From: Thermoplasmata archaeon
Lineage (GTDB): Archaea; Thermoplasmatota; Thermoplasmata; UBA184
Length of the DNA: 5,712 nt
Direction of reading: 5' to 3'
Assembly (NCBI GenBank): GCA_027314845.1
Contig: DAHVAA010000110.1
Location: forward strand, 1 to 5,712
Numbering within the stretch: the first letter of the stretch is position 1; the number at the start of each line of letters is the position of its first letter. Under the pieces are notes generated by a model. The model ran no database searches, was not told where the DNA came from, and was given only the letters and a program-made list of their open reading frames with translations. Made by a program: the position numbers and the translations under genes. This document shows, in pieces, positions 1 to 4,763 of the stretch.

Positions 1-1
1 C

Positions 2-184
2 TACGTCGACGCCCTCGAGTACCTTGCGACGGAGTACACCCTCGACACGACCCTCAAGTTCGTCCACTGGCTCGTGGCGCAGGTCCGCGAGACCGGTTCG
101 GCGCTCATCGTCTCGTTCGACCGGCGGGCGCTCGACGTCCGCGAGATGAGCTTGCTCGAGCGCGCGTTCGAGTCGGTCCTGTAG
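2..184 (+). CDS. DUF835 domain protein, C-terminal 60 residues (5' end outside window)
   Basis: The open frame enters from the left edge and ends at TAG 182-184. The 60 residues start YVDALEYLATEY, continue with LKFVHWLVAQVRETGSALIVSFD and finish REMSLLERAFESVL. This order (a 'D-LEYL' strand-helix, a helix with 'L-F-H-L', a hydrophobic strand ending in a 'D', then an 'RE--LLER-FE' helix) matches the C-terminal end of DUF835 as I know it. DUF835 is an archaeal domain often attached to sensory, PAS-like or membrane modules and thought to be a signalling output or partner domain; its biochemical role is not established. The rest of the protein is not visible, so the overall architecture cannot be stated. 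The gene converges on the serine hydrolase with only 12 bases between the stops. Family assignment rests on pattern recall. Confidence 0.75.
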   Translation, partial: YVDALEYLATEYTLDTTLKFVHWLVAQVRETGSALIVSFDRRALDVREMSLLERAFESVL

Positions 185-196
185 CCGTCGGCCGGC

Positions 197-1711
197 TCAC
201 CAGACGAGCTTCCCGGTCCGGGCCGCCGGTAATTGGGTCGGGTCCCGGCGACGGACGAGTCGCACCCCGAGGTGGACCGACCAGATACGGCCCCGCGCGT
301 CGCGCGCGAAATGGACCCACGTGGTCCGCCCGCCGGCGCGCCGGAAGAAGGCGTCGGGGCCGGCGGGCCACAGGCGGAGCCCCCGGGCGGTGATCTCGAT
401 CCCGACGAAATCCGCCTGCAGATGATCGCGACGCGCTCGCACCCGGCACCAGATCCCCTCCCCCGAGCAGTACCATCCGGCGTACTCCACGAGCGGGACG
501 GACGGCCGGGCTCGGTGGGGAACGTCCGCGAACGGAGCGGCTCGAGGCAATCCGAGGAGCGCGTTCATTCCGGCTTCCAGCGGCAGGGCCGACGGAGCGT
601 CGTCCGAGTTCGCGAGGACCACCCCTCCGACGCCGGCGCTCGGGACGACCGCGAACTCGGAGGAGACGCCCTTCAGTCCGCCCGGGTGGTACGCGAGGAG
701 GAAGCCGTGGTGGTCCGGTCGGACGAAGAGGCCGTAGCCGTAGAACGTGCCGGGCCCCACCGGGACGTAGGGCCGGGTCATCGCGCGGACGCTCGAGGGG
801 CTGACGACCTGTCGGCCCTCGACGCGCCCGTCGTGGAGGAAGATCTCGAGGTACCGGAGCAGGTCGCGGACGTTGGTGCGCAAAGCCCCGGCCGCGCGAA
901 GGCAGGTGTCCTCCCACCACTCCTCCGACTCGACCTTCGGCCGGTGCGGGCGGGTCCAGTTGGGGGAGTAGAGCTTCGTCACCTCCGGCCCGCGACGCAT
1001 GATCCCGGTGTCGAATGTCGAGTGAAGCATTCCCGCAGGGCGCAGGACCTCCTCCTCGAGGAAGCTCTCGTAGGTCCGTCCGCTCGCGCGTTCGACGACG
1101 GCGCCGAGCAGCCCGAACCCTTCGTTCGAGTAGCTGAAGTAGCGGCCCGGCGGGCCGAGCAGGCGGTACCGGGTCGTTCCCAGGTAATCGAGGAGCTGTT
1201 CGTAAGTGTCGATGGGAGGGTGGTCCGGGTCGATCCCGACCCGGCGGGCGACCTTCGGGTCGTACGGCGGATCCCGCTCAAGGCTGCGTCCCGACGTATA
1301 GTAGATGGAGGGAAGGGGCGGCAGCCCCGAGGAATGGGTCAGGAAATGGTGCAAGGTGATCCGTCGCGTCCACCTCGGATCGGGGGTGCGGAACTGGGGG
1401 AGGTGGCGGACCACGGGGTCGCTGACCCGGAGCCGATGGAGCTCCTGAAGCCGGAGGACCGCCAGCGCGGTGAACGACTTCGTCATGGACGCGATCCCGA
1501 AGACCGTGTCGGGGGTGGCGGGCCGCCCCCCGCTCACGTCGCGCTCGCCGTACCCCCGGGCGAGCACTACCCGTCGGTCACGAAGGAATCCGAGAGCGAG
1601 CCCGGGGATGCGTCGGCGGCGGACCACCCCGTTGACGAACCGGTCGAGGTCGGCCTTCCAGGTCCGGGCGGCCCCCCGCCGCACGTCGGCCCGCCGCTCG
1701 CGTCCACCCAT
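197..1711 (-). CDS. Class C beta-lactamase-like serine hydrolase (peptidase S12 type) with C-terminal beta domain
   Basis: This 504-residue protein is a penicillin-binding-protein-fold serine hydrolase. The nucleophile motif is SMTK at residues 75-78 (S75, K78), preceded by 'FGIA'. An 'LTHSSGL' segment at 124-130 and the second catalytic motif Y194-S195-N196 follow. H342-P343-G344 stands where the third (KTG/HxG) motif is expected. The catalytic domain covers about 20-385. Residues about 405-490 form a separate strand-rich segment (LVEYAGWYC...GLRLWPAG...) resembling the C-terminal lipocalin-like or DUF3471 domains of S12 peptidases and esterases. The likely reaction is hydrolysis of a peptide or ester bond, not drug resistance; the substrate is unknown. 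No signal peptide or membrane segment is visible, so a cytoplasmic location is inferred. I chose ATG at 1709-1711. An in-frame TTG at 1751-1753 would add 14 residues but would overlap the start of the divergent glycosyltransferase. No clear Shine-Dalgarno is seen. Confidence 0.9.
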   Translation of the reverse strand: MGGRERRADVRRGAARTWKADLDRFVNGVVRRRRIPGLALGFLRDRRVVLARGYGERDVSGGRPATPDTVFGIASMTKSFTALAVLRLQELHRLRVSDPVVRHLPQFRTPDPRWTRRITLHHFLTHSSGLPPLPSIYYTSGRSLERDPPYDPKVARRVGIDPDHPPIDTYEQLLDYLGTTRYRLLGPPGRYFSYSNEGFGLLGAVVERASGRTYESFLEEEVLRPAGMLHSTFDTGIMRRGPEVTKLYSPNWTRPHRPKVESEEWWEDTCLRAAGALRTNVRDLLRYLEIFLHDGRVEGRQVVSPSSVRAMTRPYVPVGPGTFYGYGLFVRPDHHGFLLAYHPGGLKGVSSEFAVVPSAGVGGVVLANSDDAPSALPLEAGMNALLGLPRAAPFADVPHRARPSVPLVEYAGWYCSGEGIWCRVRARRDHLQADFVGIEITARGLRLWPAGPDAFFRRAGGRTTWVHFARDARGRIWSVHLGVRLVRRRDPTQLPAARTGKLVW

Positions 1712-1752
1712 AAGGATACGAACCCCTGAGACCGGGTACCGCGCGTCGCACA
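1712..1752. promoter_or_regulatory. Short divergent intergenic region between hydrolase and glycosyltransferase
   Basis: These 41 bases separate two divergent start codons, so promoters of both genes must lie here or inside the opposite gene. No convincing Shine-Dalgarno precedes either ATG, which fits leaderless or very short-leader transcripts, common in many archaea. The only AT-richer patch is GGATACGAA at about 1714-1722, roughly 36 bases upstream of the glycosyltransferase ATG; it could be a weak TATA element. A GGTACC palindrome lies at 1735-1740. Neither element is strong evidence. Confidence 0.3.
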
Positions 1753-2967
1753 ATGGAGATCGAGTACTTCACCGACTCCTACCCGCCGATGCGGGACGGA
1801 GTAGCCGCGATGACGAGCGGACTGGCACGGACGATGGTCCGGCTGGGTCACTCGGTCCGGGTCTTCGCGCCGAACCCGGTCGCGGGAGCGCCGACCACGG
1901 AGGAGACGGTCGACGGGGTCCAGGTCCTGCGGCTACGCTCGGTGCCCGTGCCGCTCTACGGGCAGTACCGATGGCCGGTGTTCCCGTTCGGGCTGTTGCG
2001 CTCGGCGCGGGGGGGGCGGGACGCTGACCTCGTCCACATTCACACTCCCGGGCCGCTCGGCAACATGGGGTTCCTCACCTCCCGTCGGTTCGGCCCGCCG
2101 CTGGTCGGTACGTTCCACACGAACCTGAAGGAGATGCGGGAGAGCGTCCCCCAGAAGTTCCTCGTTCCGTTCTTCTTCCGGGTCGCGTGGTGGTGGAATC
2201 TCGGGACGTACTGGCGGTGCGACCTCGCCACGGCACCCAGCTCCGCCGCGCGGGACGCCCTCGTGGCCGGGGCGCGCAAACCGTTCCGCTTTCCGGTCGA
2301 GGTCGTGCCGAACGGGATCGACGTCGACCGGTTCCACCCCCACACTCCGGTCCCGGATTGGCGCACCCGGTGCGGGCTGCCGGCCGACCCGCTCGTCTCC
2401 TTCCTCGGCCGGCTGACCGTCGATAAGGGGATCCATCGGTTCCTGGACGCCCTCAGCTCGGCGCTCGAAACGACCGACCTCGTGGGGATCGTCGGAGGGC
2501 TCGGCCCGGAGGAGGAGAGCGTGCGGTCGCGGATCCGCGCGGACCCTCGCCTCGCGGCCCGAGTCCGCTATGTAGGCCCGGTCGCCGAAGAGGAGAAGGC
2601 CGCGCTGCTCGCCCAGACCGACGTCTTCGTCCTTCCGTCGACCAGCGACACCTCGAGCGTCGCGCTGCTCGAGGCGATGGCCTGCGGCGCGATGGTGGTC
2701 GCGCCCGACACCGGCGGGCCGGCGGAGATGGTGGAGGACGGAGTGACCGGTCGGCGGGTCGCGATGCTGCGACCAGGCGCGCTCGCGGAGACGGTCGTCG
2801 AGCTCGTCGACCGCCCCCAGGAGCGGACCGCCGCGGGCCTCCGCGCCGCGGAGTTCGTTCGCCGCCACGCTTCGATGGACGCGATGGCCCGTCGCTTTAT
2901 CTCCCTCTACTCGCTGGCACGCGAACGGAGGCATCCCGCCGTTGGACGTTCCCCGGTCGGAGCTTGA
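1753..2967 (+). CDS. Glycosyltransferase family 4 (GT-B fold)
   Basis: This 404-residue protein has the two-domain layout of GT4 retaining glycosyltransferases, which transfer a sugar from a nucleotide-sugar to an acceptor. The N-terminal acceptor domain opens with EYFTDSYPPMRDGVA (4-18), the position of the usual 'P-GG-' loop. VHIHTPGPLG lies at 94-103 and GTFHTN at 119-124. The linker VPNGIDVDRF is at 185-194. The C-terminal donor domain shows FLGRLTVDKG (217-226), with G219-R220 and K225 placed to bind the donor phosphates. The final donor motif is D299-x7-E307 (within STSDTSSVALLEAMACG), where most GT4 enzymes have E-x7-E. No membrane segment is present, but the aromatic and basic stretch 139-155 (FFFRVAWWWNLGTYW) could touch a membrane. 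GTFHTN resembles diacylglycerol and phosphoinositol glycosyltransferases, so a lipid or lipid-linked acceptor is plausible but unproven. The ATG at 1753 is the first start and leaves the whole fold intact. The gene overlaps its downstream neighbour by 26 bases. Confidence 0.93.
   Translation: MEIEYFTDSYPPMRDGVAAMTSGLARTMVRLGHSVRVFAPNPVAGAPTTEETVDGVQVLRLRSVPVPLYGQYRWPVFPFGLLRSARGGRDADLVHIHTPGPLGNMGFLTSRRFGPPLVGTFHTNLKEMRESVPQKFLVPFFFRVAWWWNLGTYWRCDLATAPSSAARDALVAGARKPFRFPVEVVPNGIDVDRFHPHTPVPDWRTRCGLPADPLVSFLGRLTVDKGIHRFLDALSSALETTDLVGIVGGLGPEEESVRSRIRADPRLAARVRYVGPVAEEEKAALLAQTDVFVLPSTSDTSSVALLEAMACGAMVVAPDTGGPAEMVEDGVTGRRVAMLRPGALAETVVELVDRPQERTAAGLRAAEFVRRHASMDAMARRFISLYSLARERRHPAVGRSPVGA
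2927..2931 (+). promoter_or_regulatory. Shine-Dalgarno deciding the TTG start at 2942
   Basis: GGAGG lies inside the 3' end of the glycosyltransferase gene, 10 bases before TTG 2942-2944. It is the only strong ribosome binding site upstream of this frame and supports a TTG start overlapping the upstream gene. That arrangement suggests translational coupling. Confidence 0.6.
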
Positions 2968-4003
2968 CGCGCTCGCCCGTCGGTTCGCCGGTGAGCGCCA
3001 CGACCCGTTCTCGGAGCAGGCGCTCGCCCGTTCTTACGACGAGTTCGTCAGCCGGCGTCGCCCGACGATCGGGACTTTCTCGCTCTCTTCCGAGGACCGG
3101 GAGTACCCCAGCTTCTACGCTATCCTCGCGGACCCGAAAGCGAGCTTTGCGACCGGGGAGATCAAGCTCGAATCCGAGCCGTCTTCGGTGGCAGCCTGGG
3201 AGTTCCTCCGCCCCTTCGACCGGATCGTCTTCCGTTCCGATGGCTCGGCCGAGCTGTACCCTCCCGGGGGATCACCCCCCGAACGGGCGATCGCACGGTT
3301 CCTCCTGCGGGAGCATTATCTCCCGCGCTCGAGGTCGGAGGAGGACCGGGCCGCCACCGGAGGCACGCGGGTTTCGCTGGAAGGGTTCATCAGCGAGTTC
3401 GGGCGCGGGGTCGCCGCGTGCCGTGAGGCCTCCCTCCTCCCGTTCTCGGTCGCCGTGCTGCTCTATCTCCCGGTGGAGCGAGTACGGTACGAGCTCGACC
3501 TCGTTCGTTCGACGGTGCTCGCCGACCCCCGCGCGGGCCGTCTGCCGCCATCCCGCAGGGTCCGCCGCACCTCCCGGGTCGCCTGGGGCGTCGACCGTGC
3601 GGTCGGACGGAGCGACCTCCCCCTCTTGACCGCCCGCTGTCTCGAAGTGCTGGTCGAGTCTTCCGGGCTCACCGCTGTCGAGCTGGCGCACGTCTTCGGC
3701 GGAGTTCGGGAGCTCGTCGATTCCGCGCTCCAGGGTCTGGTCGCCCGGCAATGGGTGACGTTCGACCACCGCATGGGGGTCTACCGTCCCCGACTCGAGG
3801 CGTTCTTGCCTCCTCCCGGAACTCCCGCCGTCCCGCGGGACGCTCAGGAGGCGGTCCCCGACCCGGCGCTCCGCACGAGCGTGCAAGAATTGATCGCGGC
3901 CGCGGACGCCCGCGCGACCTGCCCGCTCTGCGGGAACCCGCTCCCGCCGGGACCGCGGAGCATCCTCTGCGAGAGCTGTTCGGCGAAGGTCGACTTAGGC
4001 TGA
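2942..4003 (+). CDS. Unrecognised archaeal protein with possible winged-helix segment and C-terminal zinc ribbon
   Basis: I do not recognise this 353-residue protein as a whole. What can be seen: a charged N-terminus (1-40); a mixed segment at about 41-125 with aromatic positions (YPSFYAIL, AAWEFLRPFDRIVF) that may form a small alpha/beta domain; an Arg-rich linker at 197-212; a helical segment 227-288 (LLTARCLEVLVESSGLTAVELAHVF...LVARQWVTFDHRMGVYRP) whose helix-turn-helix and hairpin spacing resembles a winged helix; a Pro-rich linker (289-310); and a zinc ribbon with C327, C330, C343 and C346 (CxxC-x12-CxxC). No signal peptide or membrane segment is seen. A nucleic-acid-binding or regulatory role is a reasonable guess from the last two parts, no more. 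The TTG start is chosen because GGAGG stands 10 bases upstream. The 26-base overlap with the glycosyltransferase indicates one transcript. The gene ends 14 bases before the tRNA on the opposite strand. Coding is supported by high GC at third positions and a well-formed zinc ribbon at the end. Confidence 0.8.
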   Translation: MDVPRSELDALARRFAGERHDPFSEQALARSYDEFVSRRRPTIGTFSLSSEDREYPSFYAILADPKASFATGEIKLESEPSSVAAWEFLRPFDRIVFRSDGSAELYPPGGSPPERAIARFLLREHYLPRSRSEEDRAATGGTRVSLEGFISEFGRGVAACREASLLPFSVAVLLYLPVERVRYELDLVRSTVLADPRAGRLPPSRRVRRTSRVAWGVDRAVGRSDLPLLTARCLEVLVESSGLTAVELAHVFGGVRELVDSALQGLVARQWVTFDHRMGVYRPRLEAFLPPPGTPAVPRDAQEAVPDPALRTSVQELIAAADARATCPLCGNPLPPGPRSILCESCSAKVDLG

Positions 4004-4017
4004 ACGGCGGTCCCGGG

Positions 4018-4122
4018 CGGGCCTGTCGGGAGTCTCCGCTCCGGGCGGTGCGCCCGGGGCCTTTGAACCCGAGTTTGCTGGCTTAGAAGGCCAGTACTTT
4101 GTCCAAGCTAAGCTACAGGCCC
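4018..4122 (-). tRNA. tRNA-Arg (anticodon UCU) with a 30-nt intron in the T-loop
   Basis: Read on the minus strand from 4122, the acceptor strand GGGCCTG (4122-4116) is followed by T8, A9 and a D-arm with stem GCTT/AAGT and loop AGCTTGGACA carrying A14, G18, G19 and A21. The anticodon stem CTGGC/GCCAG is perfect, with loop CTTCTAA and anticodon TCT. The five-base variable region CAAAC ends in C48, matching G15. The T-arm starts TCGGG TTCAAA and is then interrupted. After 30 bases it resumes with T60 and CCCGA, a perfect 5-bp T-stem. The acceptor 3' strand CAGGCCC pairs all seven positions with GGGCCTG, and G73 is at 4018. The spliced length is 75 nt. CCA is not encoded (CCC follows), as is common in archaea. 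It reads AGA and, by wobble, AGG. Its 5' end overlaps the last 10 bases of the DUF99 gene, including the stop codon. Read without splicing the T-arm would be broken, so a pseudogene is the alternative; the exact restoration of both stems argues against that. Confidence 0.92.
4032..4061 (-). other. tRNA intron at position 59/60 (bulge-helix-bulge)
   Basis: This 30-nt insert sits between A59 (4062) and T60 (4031) of the tRNA. The outer helix is the T-stem TCGGG/CCCGA. On the 3' side comes a 3-nt bulge ACT, then a 4-position central helix TTCA/GGAG (T-G, T-A, C-G and one A-G mismatch). On the 5' side a 3-nt bulge AAG follows, then a 10-position inner helix GCCCCGGGCG/CGCCCGGAGC with one C-A mismatch and a CAC loop. 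This is the 3-4-3 geometry cut by archaeal tRNA splicing endonuclease. Cutting after the second base of each bulge joins TTCAAA to T, giving a normal 7-nt T-loop. The imperfect central helix makes it slightly relaxed compared with the canonical motif. Cut positions are inferred. Confidence 0.88.
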
Positions 4123-4730
4123 GCGCTCGGAACGGTCGGAGCGCGCTTAATCCTTCGCGTCGGAGGCCGACCAGCCGAAGCGACGAGGTGCGCGAGCCGC
4201 AACGGCTCTGGCCAGAATCCCCGCAGCGCGGTCCGACGGACGAGCCGAACCGCGTCGGTTTGCGAACAGCCGACCGCCGCAGCGAGGATCGGCCGCCCCC
4301 GGGTCGGAACCGAGAACAGTCGGCACGCCGTGAGGAGTTTCCAGCGACGCGTCGCGTCGTTCGGGAACCACTTCCTCAAGGCCGCCCGGATGCGGGGGAA
4401 GTCGGGGGCCCGGCGGGTGACCGCGACCACCGGAAGACCGAGGCGGTCGTGCAGACGGTCGAGGTCGAGGACGTTGAACCCACCCAGTACCGCGCCGTCC
4501 AGGAGCAGCGCGCGAACGCCGTCGAGCGGCCCCAGCTCACGGACGAGCCGCACGACGCGGACGGTCGCGTCGCGCCCGTCGACCGTCACCCGGCCGACAC
4601 GGATCCGCTCCACGTGGTCCGGCACCGAGAGCAGCACCGCGGCGATCGGCGCGGAGCGGTCGTCCCGGGCGAACGCCCCGTCGTCGACCCCGACCACCCG
4701 CGGATGCGCCTTCGCGAGAGAACGCCGCAA
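4113..4730 (-). CDS. DUF99 / UPF0215 family protein (endonuclease dU-type, endonuclease V-like fold)
   Basis: This 205-residue protein belongs to a family found almost only in archaea, structurally related to endonuclease V and now usually labelled endonuclease dU, implying cleavage of damaged (deaminated) nucleic acid. Family landmarks: RVVGVDDGAF (11-20) with acidic D16-D17; a strand ending ALLLDGAVLGGFNVLDL (74-90) with D78 and the typical GFN-D; PVVAVTRRAPDF (100-111); and near the C-terminus FWPEPLRLAHLVASAG (172-187). The spaced acidic residues fit an RNase H-like metal site. The full length fits family members of about 190-215 residues. The start is TTG at 4728-4730, placed 7 bases after a GAGGT ribosome binding site, with the first conserved residues 11 codons later. 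The frame is open much further upstream, but that part lies over the divergent gene and looks non-coding. The TAG stop is formed by T8-A9-G10 of the tRNA-Arg, so the two genes overlap by 10 bases on the same strand. Specific activity is not deducible here. Confidence 0.88.
   Translation of the reverse strand: MRRSLAKAHPRVVGVDDGAFARDDRSAPIAAVLLSVPDHVERIRVGRVTVDGRDATVRVVRLVRELGPLDGVRALLLDGAVLGGFNVLDLDRLHDRLGLPVVAVTRRAPDFPRIRAALRKWFPNDATRRWKLLTACRLFSVPTRGRPILAAAVGCSQTDAVRLVRRTALRGFWPEPLRLAHLVASAGRPPTRRIKRAPTVPSAGL
4146..4155 (-). promoter_or_regulatory. Candidate TATA/BRE promoter of the tRNA-Arg gene
   Basis: The minus strand reads AAGGATTAAG here, an AT-rich island in very GC-rich sequence, centred about 27 bases upstream of the tRNA 5' end at 4122. 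This is the expected distance for an archaeal TATA box, and the purine run AAGG in front could serve as a BRE. It lies inside the DUF99 coding sequence, where it encodes R-I-K near the C-terminus. It would let the tRNA be transcribed independently of DUF99. Confidence 0.45.
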
Positions 4731-4763
4731 GGCTAAGACCTCGGCCGCGGTCGGTCGGGTCCG
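4731..4763. promoter_or_regulatory. Divergent intergenic region, DUF99 / membrane protein
   Basis: Only 33 bases separate the two start codons. They hold the GAGGT ribosome binding site of DUF99. The short stretch GCTAAGAC (4732-4739), about 28 bases before the membrane-protein ATG, is the only possible TATA-like element for that gene. It is weak; the DUF99 promoter must lie within the divergent coding sequence. Confidence 0.3.
4738..4742 (-). promoter_or_regulatory. Shine-Dalgarno for the DUF99 TTG start
   Basis: GAGGT on the minus strand ends 7 bases before the TTG at 4730. It is the reason for choosing that start over the in-frame GTG codon at 4695-4697, which would fall within the conserved RVVGVDDG motif. 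Confidence 0.55.

Noticed and set aside
233..1729. Long open frame (498 codons) on the + strand opposite the serine hydrolase
   Set aside because: Its translation is rich in Arg, Gly, Pro, Asp and Glu without any motif, while the minus strand carries all S12 catalytic motifs. Very high GC leaves antisense frames open by chance.
1933..2934. 333-codon minus-strand frame opposite the glycosyltransferase
   Set aside because: Composition is typical of an antisense shadow (Arg/Glu/Gly-rich, no domain), and the + strand has an unmistakable GT4.
3263..3283. Inverted G-run / C-run (GGGGG-ATCA-CCCCC) that could form a hairpin
   Set aside because: It lies inside a continuous coding frame, encodes an ordinary PPGGSPPE linker, and has no partner or repeat elsewhere in the window.
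4041..4057. Strong GC hairpin (7-bp perfect stem, CAC loop) as a possible terminator between convergent genes
   Set aside because: It is explained by the inner helix of the tRNA intron, and no T-run follows on either strand.
4018..4122. tRNA pseudogene or integration scar cutting the T-arm
   Set aside because: The missing T-stem and acceptor strands occur 30 bases downstream in perfect pairing, and there is no duplicated tRNA end or integrase gene in the window.
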